Source of the DNA: Fidelibacterota bacterium
GTDB lineage: Bacteria > Marinisomatota > Marinisomatia > Marinisomatales > UBA8229
Length of the DNA: 13,636 nucleotides
Direction of reading: 5' to 3'
Assembly (NCBI GenBank): GCA_002686675.1
Contig: NYYF01000028.1
Coordinates: forward strand, 5,192 to 18,827
Shown: piece by piece, positions 1-8,789 of the stretch
Layout of the letters: each line of letters starts with the position of its first letter
How positions within the stretch are numbered: position 1 is the first letter of the stretch
Notes under the pieces: generated by a model
Databases searched by the model: none
What the model was told of the DNA's origin: nothing
What the model saw: the letters and a program-made list of their open reading frames with translations, nothing else
Program-made: the position numbers and the translations under genes

Positions 1-1646
1 ATCACATCACGAATGTTCTCGGTTCCCGCCAACAACATAACCAGTCGGTCAAAACCAAAAGCAATGCCACCATGGGGAGGGGTGCCATATTTCAGAGCCT
101 CAAGTAAAAACCCGAATTTTTCTAGTGTTTCTCCATGGCTTAACCCCAGAAGTGAAAACACTTTTTCCTGAATGTCTTGTTGGTGGATTCTTATGGATCC
201 TCCTGCAATTTCGTGTCCGTTTATGGTGAGATCATACCCGCGGCTACGGGTATTTAAAGGATTACTCTCCAGTTTTTTAAAATCCGCTTTATTTGGTGCG
301 GTAAAGGGATGATGCATTGCAGTATAACGGTTAGTTTCTTCATCAAATTCGAACATGGGGAATTCCGTGACCCAAAGGGGGACAAAACTATTTGCATTAG
401 ATAGTTTCTCTTGTTTTGCAATTTCTGCCCGAAGGGAACCCAAGGCATTTAAGGTGATCATTTTTTTATCACCGATAAGAAATATAATGTCGTTATCATT
501 AATTTTAAGAGTACTGCGCATTTCCACCTGAAGATCATTTGAAAAAAATTTTGAAATCCCACCCGCAAGCACACCGTTTTCACCTTTCATCCATGCCAGG
601 CCTTTTGCCTTATATTTTTTGACAAATTCAGTCAATTCATCGATGATCTTACGGGAATATTTTGATCCGCCTTCAATAACCAATCCCTTTACTACTTCTG
701 CAGATTTGAATGCCTTGAAATCAGAGGCATCTGTGAATTCTTTCACATCCTTAAGAGTTATTTCATAGCGGAGATCCGGTTTATCTGAGCCATAAATATT
801 TATGGCTTCATCATAGGTCAGCCGCAGAAAGGGATTAGGCAAATCAATCCCCCGAACTGTTTTAAAAATGTAGCGAGTCAATCCTTCCATAGTTGTATAG
901 ATATCTTCTTCCTCTATAAAGGACATCTCCAGATCAATCTGAGTGAACTCCGGTTGTCGGTCTGCCCTTAGATCTTCATCTCTGAAGCACTTCACAATCT
1001 GGAAATAGCGGTCAAACCCGCTGATCATAAGGATTTGTTTATAAATCTGAGGAGACTGGGGAAGAGCATAAAATTTTCCATGATGAATTCTGCTTGGGAC
1101 AAGATAATCCCGGGCACCTTCCGGTGTAGATTTCATTAACGTTGGGGTTTCCATTTCAATAAAATTCTGCTCAGACAAATAGTGCCGGGTTGCCTGATAG
1201 GTCTCATGACGAATCATCAAGTTTCGTTGAAGCTCATCCATTCGAAGTTCTAAATAACGGTATTTTAGACGGAGGTCTTCTTCTGAACTTTCTCTGTCAG
1301 AAAGAACAAAGGGTAGCGGGGCCGCCTCATTTAGCATTTCCATCTCAGAGATAATTACTTCTATCTCGCCGGTGAACATGTCCGGATTCACAGCCCCTTC
1401 GTTTCTCGTCTGCACTTTTCCAGAAACGCTTAGAACGTCTTCCATTGAAAGCTTTTTAATCTCATCGAAATCACTGGAATAGTCCTCTGAATTAAATACG
1501 ATCTGAGTTTTTCCATAGCGGTCGCGCAGATCTATAAAGATCACTTGCCCATGGAGGCGGATAGTATTCACCCACCCATTTAAAATGACAGATTCACCTG
1601 TATCATCTTTGCAGAGTTCTCCGCAGGTATGTGTTCTTTTTAACAT
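1..1646 (-). CDS. aspS: Aspartyl-tRNA synthetase, 3' end cut by window edge
   Basis: This cytoplasmic class II aminoacyl-tRNA synthetase charges tRNA with aspartate using ATP. I translated the frame by hand: 548 codons are open from the ATG at 1646 to the left edge. The N-terminus begins MLKRTHTCGEL, the usual bacterial AspRS start, followed by an OB-fold anticodon-binding domain (about residues 1-110). Motif 2 (FRDEDLRADRQPEF) starts at residue 221. The insert that follows fits the bacterial GAD domain. Motif 3 (FGFDRLVMLLAG) has its arginine at residue 534. The sequence stops at IRDV, so about 40-50 C-terminal residues lie outside. There is no Shine-Dalgarno before the ATG, which lies about 21 nt after the U-tract of the atp terminator, so a promoter must overlap the terminator region or expression relies on read-through. 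His32 and Gly84 resemble residues linked to relaxed tRNA specificity (see findings). Identity is certain; the tRNA specificity is inferred. Confidence 0.97.
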   Translation of the reverse strand, partial: MLKRTHTCGELCKDDTGESVILNGWVNTIRLHGQVIFIDLRDRYGKTQIVFNSEDYSSDFDEIKKLSMEDVLSVSGKVQTRNEGAVNPDMFTGEIEVIISEMEMLNEAAPLPFVLSDRESSEEDLRLKYRYLELRMDELQRNLMIRHETYQATRHYLSEQNFIEMETPTLMKSTPEGARDYLVPSRIHHGKFYALPQSPQIYKQILMISGFDRYFQIVKCFRDEDLRADRQPEFTQIDLEMSFIEEEDIYTTMEGLTRYIFKTVRGIDLPNPFLRLTYDEAINIYGSDKPDLRYEITLKDVKEFTDASDFKAFKSAEVVKGLVIEGGSKYSRKIIDELTEFVKKYKAKGLAWMKGENGVLAGGISKFFSNDLQVEMRSTLKINDNDIIFLIGDKKMITLNALGSLRAEIAKQEKLSNANSFVPLWVTEFPMFEFDEETNRYTAMHHPFTAPNKADFKKLESNPLNTRSRGYDLTINGHEIAGGSIRIHQQDIQEKVFSLLGLSHGETLEKFGFLLEALKYGTPPHGGIAFGFDRLVMLLAGTENIRDV

Positions 1647-1667
1647 TTTTTAATTAGTATTAGTTAG

Positions 1668-1696
1668 AAAAAAACCGCTCAAAGTTACGAGCGGTT
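1668..1696 (-). terminator. Intrinsic terminator of the atp operon
   Basis: Read on the minus strand, a perfect 8-bp stem (AACCGCTC / GAGCGGTT) with an 8-nt loop is followed by a run of seven T. It lies 22 nt after the stop codon of atpC and just before aspS. It has the form of a Rho-independent terminator ending the ATP synthase transcript. On the plus strand the hairpin is followed by a mixed ATATAAT sequence, so it is directional. Confidence 0.88.
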
Positions 1697-1717
1697 ATAT
1701 AATAAAAATATTGGAAA

Positions 1718-2109
1718 TTAACGTTTTGAAACTTTTAATCGATTCAGTGCTCGAAGCAGTGATGCCTCATTTCTTGCAGTATCAATTTCTTTTACTTCTT
1801 TCCGGTCTTGTGCTCTTTGCAGTGATGATTTTGCTCGTGCTGCATCTATTTCTTCTACCCGCTCAAAAGTTTCCAGTAACAGTTCTACTGTTTCTTTTGT
1901 GATTTCAGCAAAACCACCACTAACTGCAAGATAGTGATCCTTTTTATTTTGAGTTACTTTTACTTCGCCGGTTCCAAGAGCAATAATCGCATCCCGATGA
2001 TTGGCCATTACACCAAAGTATCCATCTAATCCGGGGCAGCGGATATGCTCTACCTGCCCTTCATCAAGAACTTTTGTTGGTGTTACTAATTCCAAGCTGA
2101 ATGTACTCA

Positions 2110-2110
<1 letters not shown>
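1718..2110 (-). CDS. atpC: F1F0 ATP synthase epsilon subunit
   Basis: This is the epsilon subunit of the F1 central stalk. It couples gamma to the c ring and, in many species, restrains ATP hydrolysis. At 130 aa it is near the usual 130-140. Residues 1-85 match the beta-sandwich domain (FSLELVTPTKVL..., then GYFGVMANHRD and LAVSGGFAEI). Residues 86-130 form the two-helix C-terminal domain. This domain contains IDAARA (88-93), which fits the I(L)DxxRA ATP-binding signature described for Bacillus epsilon. Residues 87-107 and 108-128 resemble one another (11 of 21 identical). The ATG shares one base with the TGA of atpD (TGATG), which suggests translational coupling. It is the last gene of the operon. 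Confidence 0.96.
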
Positions 2111-3516
<1,406 letters not shown>

Positions 3517-3520
3517 TTAT

Positions 3521-4375
3521 TTAATTTTGTAAAGCTTCGGCACCGCTAACAATCTCCAGCATTTCAGTTGTGATAGCAGCTTGACGGGCTTTGTTAAATT
3601 GCAATGTTAAATCTTTAATCATATCTTCTGCATTTCCTGTAGCATTTTCCATTGCTAACATTCTTGCAGCTTGTTCACTGGCGAATGATTCAAGCAAATA
3701 TTTCCACATTTGAATATTTAAATGCCTTGGAATTAAATTTTTGACTATATCTTCTTTGTTAGGTTCATACAATCGATCAACTATTTGTTTTTCATTGTCA
3801 TCAAATACTAATGGTAAAAGCAGTTCAGATTGAATTTTTTGTGTAGCAACATTCACAAACTCATTATACACAACATGAATTTCATCAACATGTTTCTTCG
3901 TAAAATGACTGACAATTCCTTTACCAAGGTGAATCGCATCATTAAATTTCAGTTCATTCCAAAAATCTGTATGGCTCTCAATTATTTTATAGCTACGTCT
4001 TTTAAAATGATCCCGTGCTTTTTTACCAATACAAAAAATATCGACATTTTCTTTGCCTATAGTATCAATATCGTTTTGTGCTGTTTTCAATACATTTGTG
4101 TTAAACGATCCTGCTAAACCTCTGTCAGAGGTTACAACAACATAACCCACTCTTTTCACTTCTCTTACATCTAATAAATCCAAGGATTCACGATTTACAT
4201 CCGGCAACAAATGGTTTATCATTCCTTCCAAACGATTTGCGTAAGGTCTTGCTTCTTCCATGCGTTCCTGGGCTTTACGCATTTTTGCAGCAGCCACCAT
4301 TTTCATGGCTTTTGTTACTTTCTGTATACTTTTGACGGACTTGATCCGATTGCGTATATCTTTGAGATTGGCCAT
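3521..4375 (-). CDS. atpG: F1F0 ATP synthase gamma subunit
   Basis: This is the rotating central shaft of F1. It has 284 aa (E. coli 287). The N-terminal helix (ANLKDIRNRIKSVKSIQKVTKAMKMVAAAKM) and C-terminal helix (FNKARQAAITTEMLEIVSGAEAL) that form the coiled-coil rotor are both well conserved, with a Rossmann-like middle region including VTSDRGLAGSFN. The start lies 2 nt after the atpA stop. The only strong Shine-Dalgarno (AAAGGAGG) is in the last codons of atpA, 15 nt from the ATG, inside a perfect palindrome described separately. That suggests translation depends on ribosomes finishing atpA. Confidence 0.98.
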   Translation of the reverse strand: MANLKDIRNRIKSVKSIQKVTKAMKMVAAAKMRKAQERMEEARPYANRLEGMINHLLPDVNRESLDLLDVREVKRVGYVVVTSDRGLAGSFNTNVLKTAQNDIDTIGKENVDIFCIGKKARDHFKRRSYKIIESHTDFWNELKFNDAIHLGKGIVSHFTKKHVDEIHVVYNEFVNVATQKIQSELLLPLVFDDNEKQIVDRLYEPNKEDIVKNLIPRHLNIQMWKYLLESFASEQAARMLAMENATGNAEDMIKDLTLQFNKARQAAITTEMLEIVSGAEALQN

Positions 4376-4377
4376 TA

Positions 4378-5901
4378 TTAGGTGATAAAGCCTCCTTTAA
4401 AGGAGGCTACGGCTTCATTCAGATTTTTTTCTACTTTTTCACTGATTTTTCCTTCAGTAGTAATCGCATTTAATTCTTTTGCGTTATTTGCGTCCAGATA
4501 GTCAAATAATCCTGTTTCAAATTCATTGACTTGATTTGCAGGAACATCATCCAAAAGGCCTTTTGTTCCGGCAAAGATAATGGCAATTTGTTTGGCAACA
4601 TCCATAGGAACATATTGATTCTGCTTTAAAATTTCAACCATTCGCTCACCACGAGTAAGCTGGGCTTGTGTTGCTTTATCCAAATCTGATCCAAACTTAG
4701 CAAAAGCTTCCAATTCCCGAAATTGAGCAAGATCTAACCTGAGAGTACCCGCAACACTTTTCATTGCTTTAATCTGGGCATTACCACCAACCCTGGAAAC
4801 TGACAATCCAACGTCAATGGCCGGGCGAACACCAGAATTAAACAGGTTTGTTTCCAAATAAATCTGACCATCCGTAATTGAGATTACATTTGTGGGGATA
4901 TAGGCAGAAACATCGCCTTCTTGTGTTTCTATCACTGGTAATGCTGTTAATGTTCCACCACCTAAATCTTCAGAGAGTTTAGAAGCCCTCTCCAAGAGTC
5001 GGCTGTGCAAATAGAATACATCGCCCGGGAAAGCTTCACGGCCCGGAGGACGGCGCAGTACTAACGACATTTGGCGATAAGCAACAGCTTGTTTTGATAA
5101 ATCATCATAAATAATTAAAGCATGTTTGCCATTATCACGAAAATGCTCACCCATGGCACACCCGGAATAAGGAGCAATATACTGCATCGGAGCCGGGTCA
5201 GATGCATTTGCTGCTACAATAGTAGTGTACTCCATAGCGCCATTTGCATCCAGTTCAGCAGTAATAGCTGCGACAGTTGAAGCTTTTTGACCAATTGCAA
5301 CGTAAATGCAATATACTGGATCGTCTGTCTGATGTGTATATCCCTGATTAATGATTGTATCTATTGCAATGGCAGTTTTACCCGTTTGGCGATCACCAAT
5401 AATTAACTCACGTTGACCTCTGCCAATGGGAATCATAGAATCAATCGCTTTGATTCCTGTTTGCAAAGGCTGCTTGACAGGTTGACGCTGCATAACGCCC
5501 AAAGCCTTTCTTTCAATTGGTAAGTGCTCTGTAGCATCAATGGGGCCCTTTCCATCCATAGGGTGACCTAATGGATTAACAACACGACCCAGCATACAAT
5601 CACCAACAGGGACTTCTACAACGCGTTCTGTACGTTTTGCCAGATCACCTTCTTTTATTTTGCTACTTTCACCAAAAAGTACCAGGCCAACATTGTCATC
5701 CTCAAGATTCAGGGCCATGCCAAATACACCATTAGGTAGCTCGACCAATTCGGAACTCATGACATTTTCCAGTCCACTTACGCGAGCAACTCCGTCACCA
5801 ACTTCAAGCACCTCACCAACTTCTGCAACATCGATTGAAACATCAAACTGTTCAATTTGTTGTCGTAATAAATCTGTAATATGGTCCGTTTTAATTTTCA
5901 T
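4378..5901 (-). CDS. atpA: F1F0 ATP synthase alpha subunit
   Basis: This is the non-catalytic nucleotide-binding subunit of F1, and it supplies the arginine finger to the catalytic sites. It is 507 aa, usual for the family. It has an N-terminal beta-barrel ([20 protein letters not shown]), P-loop GDRQTGKT (169-176), Walker B region [17 protein letters not shown] (261-277), the [20 protein letters not shown] block, and arginine finger R370 in SVSRVGG. A good ribosome-binding site (AAGGAAAAT) precedes the ATG. The gene sits 15 nt after atpH and 2 nt before atpG. The last codons encode ASFKGGF and form the palindrome at 4389-4408. Confidence 0.99.
   Translation of the reverse strand: MKIKTDHITDLLRQQIEQFDVSIDVAEVGEVLEVGDGVARVSGLENVMSSELVELPNGVFGMALNLEDDNVGLVLFGESSKIKEGDLAKRTERVVEVPVGDCMLGRVVNPLGHPMDGKGPIDATEHLPIERKALGVMQRQPVKQPLQTGIKAIDSMIPIGRGQRELIIGDRQTGKTAIAIDTIINQGYTHQTDDPVYCIYVAIGQKASTVAAITAELDANGAMEYTTIVAANASDPAPMQYIAPYSGCAMGEHFRDNGKHALIIYDDLSKQAVAYRQMSLVLRRPPGREAFPGDVFYLHSRLLERASKLSEDLGGGTLTALPVIETQEGDVSAYIPTNVISITDGQIYLETNLFNSGVRPAIDVGLSVSRVGGNAQIKAMKSVAGTLRLDLAQFRELEAFAKFGSDLDKATQAQLTRGERMVEILKQNQYVPMDVAKQIAIIFAGTKGLLDDVPANQVNEFETGLFDYLDANNAKELNAITTEGKISEKVEKNLNEAVASFKGGFIT
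4389..4408 (-). promoter_or_regulatory. Palindrome sequestering the atpG Shine-Dalgarno
   Basis: This is a perfect 20-bp palindrome. In the minus-strand mRNA it can fold as an 8-bp stem (AGCCUCCU with AGGAGGCU) closing a UUAA loop. The 3' arm carries AAAGGAGG, the best Shine-Dalgarno for atpG. The 5' arm is CCUCCUUU, like the anti-Shine-Dalgarno end of 16S rRNA. It lies in the final codons of atpA. The fold is visible in the sequence; a role in coupling atpG to atpA translation is inferred. Confidence 0.6.
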
Positions 5902-5916
5902 ATATTTTCCTTGATA

Positions 5917-6456
5917 TTAGGATTGCAATAAATTTTCCCGTAAACGATTCATCTGGTTTTTCACAGAAGCATCCAGGAATGTATTTTCTATACGAAGTTT
6001 AATTCCTCCCAGAAGCTCACGGCTTACTTCTATATTCAATTCTGTTTTTTTATTTAATGAAGATTCAAGCTTATTTTGCAATTTTTCAATTTCACTATCA
6101 TCTAATGTATGCGCGAGATGAGCTGTTACAAATACGATACCGTCTTCTTTTTTATACAAGTCTTCGTATACCTTAAAAACGTGTTTAACCAGCTCCAAAG
6201 AAAATTCTTTTGAAATTATACCTAAGAATTCTATAACTAATTGATCTACATAATGATCGAGTACATTTCTCAAGATAGTGGTTTTTTTTTCAATTGAAAT
6301 ACGCTTTGACAATAAAAGCAGTCTGAATCGTGCATCTTTTCTTAATAACAAAATAATTTTCTTTAAAGATACATGAACTTCTTGAGCTTTATTGCTTTCT
6401 TTCGCTGATTGAAGCAATATAACCGCCAGTTTTTTGGCTCTTGAATTAAGCCTCAT
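5917..6456 (-). CDS. atpH: F1F0 ATP synthase delta subunit
   Basis: This is the peripheral-stalk subunit that fixes the b subunits to the top of F1. It has 179 aa (E. coli 177). The N-terminal helical domain (RAKKLAVILLQSAKESNKAQEV) is divergent, but the C-terminal signature typical of delta is clear: a region with TELNIEVSRELLGGIKLRIENTFLDASVKNQMNRLRENL. Position in the operon (F-H-A) confirms the call. The ATG overlaps the end of atpF by 11 nt. AAGGA sits only a few bases before it, so re-initiation or coupling is likely. Confidence 0.94.
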   Translation of the reverse strand: MRLNSRAKKLAVILLQSAKESNKAQEVHVSLKKIILLLRKDARFRLLLLSKRISIEKKTTILRNVLDHYVDQLVIEFLGIISKEFSLELVKHVFKVYEDLYKKEDGIVFVTAHLAHTLDDSEIEKLQNKLESSLNKKTELNIEVSRELLGGIKLRIENTFLDASVKNQMNRLRENLLQS

Positions 6457-6949
6457 ATTCCTTCACATTACTTAATGATTCATCAATTAATGCTTTATTA
6501 TCTTCCGGAGACAGGTTTTTGTTTATCAGCTTTTCTGAAATGTTTAAAGATAAGTTTACCACTTCACTTTTAATTTCATTTATGGCTTTATCTTTTTCAA
6601 CATTTATTTGTTTTTCAGCTTCACTGATAATATTTTTCGCCTGCTCTTTTGCTCCAGCCAAAGTTTCTTCTTTTAACGTTGTTGCCGCTGCTTTTCCTTC
6701 AGATAAAATGGTTTGGGCTTCTGATCGAGCTTGATTTACAATTGCTTCACCTTCAGCATTTAATCTTTCCAATTCTTCCTTCGCTTTTTCAGCATCTTCC
6801 AGAGAAGATCGAATTAACTCTTCTCTGTCTTTTAACATTTTTAAAAGTGGTTTCCAGGCGAATTTTGCCAAAACAAACAAAAGCAATAAAAATGTCAGTA
6901 TGGTCCAGACAAATAGTCCCGGATCAAGCTGGACTAAAGGGTTATTCAT
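6446..6949 (-). CDS. atpF: F1F0 ATP synthase b subunit
   Basis: This is the membrane-anchored stator stalk of the ATP synthase. It has 167 aa. The N-terminus carries LDPGLFVWTILTFLLLLFVL (about 8-27), the family's typical membrane helix, followed by KFAWKPLLKMLKDRE. A long charged, alanine-rich coiled coil runs from about residue 40 to 150. There is only one b-type gene, so a homodimer is expected rather than the b/b' pair of photosynthetic or delta-type operons. AAGGAT lies 7 nt before the ATG. The gene overlaps atpH by 11 nt. Confidence 0.96.
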   Translation of the reverse strand: MNNPLVQLDPGLFVWTILTFLLLLFVLAKFAWKPLLKMLKDREELIRSSLEDAEKAKEELERLNAEGEAIVNQARSEAQTILSEGKAAATTLKEETLAGAKEQAKNIISEAEKQINVEKDKAINEIKSEVVNLSLNISEKLINKNLSPEDNKALIDESLSNVKEYEA

Positions 6950-6969
6950 GAAATATCCTTTTTAGGTAA

Positions 6970-7194
6970 TTATTTCATCAATACAATTAAAAGAGCAAAT
7001 ACTTCACCCAAAATTGCCACACCTTCAAGTAAGAACAGGGGCAGATTAACGGCACCCGTGATCTTATCTGAAGCTTCTGGCTGCCGGGCAATACCTTCTG
7101 CAGCAGCAGCTGCCAAACGGCCAATACCAAGTCCGGCACCGATTACGATGAGTCCTAGACCAAGTCCTACTCCAAACAAATGAAGATTTTCCAT
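6970..7194 (-). CDS. atpE: F1F0 ATP synthase c subunit
   Basis: This is the proteolipid of the membrane rotor ring that carries the coupling ion. It has 74 aa, with two hydrophobic helices (about 5-30 and 48-72) joined by the polar loop ARQPEA (36-41). The ion-binding carboxylate is E57: it lies 21 residues after the first Ala of ARQP, exactly as D61 does in E. coli and E65 in Ilyobacter. The Na+ partner residues of Ilyobacter (Gln32, Ser66, Thr67) are replaced here by Ile, Gly and Val, so a proton-driven ring is predicted. A second glutamate, E64, sits one heptad later in the same helix and is unusual. The gene has a strong ribosome-binding site. Confidence 0.97.
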   Translation of the reverse strand: MENLHLFGVGLGLGLIVIGAGLGIGRLAAAAAEGIARQPEASDKITGAVNLPLFLLEGVAILGEVFALLIVLMK

Positions 7195-7203
7195 CTTATG
7201 ATT

Positions 7204-7209
7204 CTCCTT
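7204..7209 (-). promoter_or_regulatory. Strong ribosome-binding site of atpE
   Basis: AAGGAG lies 9 nt before the atpE ATG in an otherwise A/T-rich spacer. It is among the best Shine-Dalgarno sequences in the window at normal spacing. This fits the need for many c subunits per enzyme. Confidence 0.7.
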
Positions 7210-7220
7210 ATTATTATTGA

Positions 7221-8168
7221 TTAATGATGTACATTTATTGCCATACCGATAAATACAGCAGACAATAGTGTGAAAACATATGCCTGTACTAAAACGACGA
7301 TAATCTCTAAACCTGAAATAGCTGTAGCCATTGGAATTGAGAAAAGAGCTACGCTTATCCCTGTAACAGTGCTATGAAACATATCAGCAAAAATAGCCAT
7401 GAAAGACAAAATTGCTAGGATTGCGATATGTCCACCGGTCATGTTTGCTGCTAATCGCATGGTTAATGCAAAAGGTTTCACAAACATTCCGATAATTTCT
7501 ATTGGGATCAGAATGATATATACTGGCCAAGCCAATCCGTGTGGTGCTAAATTTTTCCAATGATTAATAAACCCATGAGTGCGGGATCCAGCAACCATTA
7601 TTGCAAAGAAGGTGATCGTTGCCAGGCCAGCAGTTACGTTAAAATTTCCTGTCACCGTTGCGCCTCCATGTAACAGACTATTAATAAAGTTGTGGTCTTC
7701 AACTCCAGGTGGTGGTGCATGAATATCTAAAATAAATCTATTAAATGCTCCTAAAATATCAAAAATGGGCAATAGTCCTATGCCATTTGCAAAAAGGATG
7801 AAAAAGAAAAAGGTCAGAATTATGGGTGCCCATGTATCTACATGCCTTGAGCCGACATTTGGTTGAACTATCGAATCACGAATGAACTTTACAACTGCCT
7901 CTATTACATTCATCCACCCTTTTGGTTGAGGTTTATCTTGTTGTAAATATTTTCTAATAGGTATTATAACTGAACAAGCAACTAAAACAGCAACGATCCA
8001 CAACATAAGCACATGCTTGGTGACAGATAAATCAATGCCGAAAATGTGGGGGAAATGGATTAAAGGATGGTCTAATGAACTATTGGAAACGTGGTGGATT
8101 ATGTTGTCGCCAACTTGGTCTAATACACTTCCACCAGCGGAGTGGCTCTGCTCAGCAGCTGTACTCAT
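7221..8168 (-). CDS. atpB: F1F0 ATP synthase a subunit
   Basis: This is the stator membrane subunit that forms the two ion half-channels against the c ring. At 315 aa it is longer than the E. coli protein (271). The extra length comes from a His-rich N-terminal tail (about 1-48) and a loop of about 30 residues after LLPIFD (about 138-168). The essential arginine is R238 in KPFALTMRLAANMTGGH. The last helices carry SGLEIIVVLVQAYVFTLLSAVFIGMA (285-310), including the conserved E, Q and Y. No Shine-Dalgarno is visible before the ATG, which follows the atpI-like gene by 19 nt. No clear signal peptide is seen. Confidence 0.98.
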   Translation of the reverse strand: MSTAAEQSHSAGGSVLDQVGDNIIHHVSNSSLDHPLIHFPHIFGIDLSVTKHVLMLWIVAVLVACSVIIPIRKYLQQDKPQPKGWMNVIEAVVKFIRDSIVQPNVGSRHVDTWAPIILTFFFFILFANGIGLLPIFDILGAFNRFILDIHAPPPGVEDHNFINSLLHGGATVTGNFNVTAGLATITFFAIMVAGSRTHGFINHWKNLAPHGLAWPVYIILIPIEIIGMFVKPFALTMRLAANMTGGHIAILAILSFMAIFADMFHSTVTGISVALFSIPMATAISGLEIIVVLVQAYVFTLLSAVFIGMAINVHH

Positions 8169-8187
8169 TTAATGATGTAATTTTTAT

Positions 8188-8538
8188 CTACTTAAAAATG
8201 GATTTAAAAAATAATGCCTCACTAATGTGAAGCGTTATAAAATAGCAAACAAAGCTAATTACAAAAGGCACTGGATTGAAAGTGTAAAAAGTTAAAATAT
8301 ATATAAAATAGGTCCCATAAAATATTATTTTGACCATAAAAGCTTTTGTCATTGCATTAGTAGTTCTTTTAGGTGTTTTTGTATATATAGATGTAATATA
8401 GATAATTGTACATACACCAACTGTTAATGGTGCGATCATCCCCAGAAACATTTCCCAACGAACATCTGGGAAGAAAAATCCTGCAGCGAGTCCCCAAGAT
8501 CCTAAGGAAAAAAAGGATAGATAAATGATAAACTTCAC
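8188..8538 (-). CDS. atpI: AtpI-like (ATP synthase protein I) membrane protein
   Basis: This is a small membrane protein of about 116 aa with four hydrophobic segments (FIIYLSFFSLGSWGLAAGFF, a stretch around MIAPLTVGVCTIIYI, one around IIFYGTYFIYILTF, and VISFVCYFITL). That architecture fits ATP synthase protein I, which helps assemble the c ring, as does its place between atpZ and atpB. The sequence itself is divergent, so the call leans on topology and position. The open frame extends to 8622, but that would overlap atpZ by 88 nt. I chose the GTG at 8538 because it overlaps the atpZ stop as GTGA, a classic coupling arrangement. The frame then continues MKFIIYLSFF. The start is inferred. Confidence 0.7.
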   Translation of the reverse strand: MKFIIYLSFFSLGSWGLAAGFFFPDVRWEMFLGMIAPLTVGVCTIIYITSIYTKTPKRTTNAMTKAFMVKIIFYGTYFIYILTFYTFNPVPFVISFVCYFITLHISEALFFKSIFK

Positions 8539-8786
8539 TTCTTTGGAGAACCAAAAACTACCTTTATTAATTCGTAAAATCCCACTGCAAGGCCCAGCAA
8601 AAGTCCTACCAAAAGTAACCACGGTCTGGTATTCAGATATTTATCCAAGAGATATCCAAGACCCCCTAATAATAAAACTGCTCCTATCAGGGAATAGGAA
8701 GCGGCGGCTGCAGGACCGCTTTCCCTAAGGATTTTTTGCATATAACGGAAAGAATTGCTCCAAGAATTATTTTGGTCAGATTTCAT
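8535..8786 (-). CDS. atpZ: AtpZ/AtpI-family small membrane protein
   Basis: This is an 83-aa membrane protein of the family often annotated as putative F0F1-ATPase subunit (Ca2+/Mg2+ transporter) or AtpZ, encoded at the head of many atp operons. It has two hydrophobic helices (about 27-46 and 54-73) joined by the family's polar turn LLDKYLNTRPW, followed by GLLLGLAVGFYELIKVV. Related AtpZ proteins have been linked to divalent cation uptake and ATP synthase assembly; the role here is inferred. The ATG at 8786 lies only 3 nt after a promoter-like -10 box. ATG at 8741 (Met16) is therefore an alternative start. The stop overlaps the next gene by 4 nt. Confidence 0.85.
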   Translation of the reverse strand: MKSDQNNSWSNSFRYMQKILRESGPAAAASYSLIGAVLLLGGLGYLLDKYLNTRPWLLLVGLLLGLAVGFYELIKVVFGSPKK

Positions 8787-8789
8787 CGA

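Noticed and set aside
254..448. Short minus-strand open frame inside aspS
   Set aside because: It is in a different frame from the intact aspS reading frame, which is conserved across this stretch (translated by hand).
1711..1902. Open frame on the plus strand antisense to atpC
   Set aside because: It is a hydrophobic shadow of the conserved atpC frame, with no ribosome-binding site and no family resemblance.
8525..8728. Plus-strand open frame across the atpZ/atpI junction
   Set aside because: It is antisense to two conserved genes, with no recognisable motifs and no start signal.
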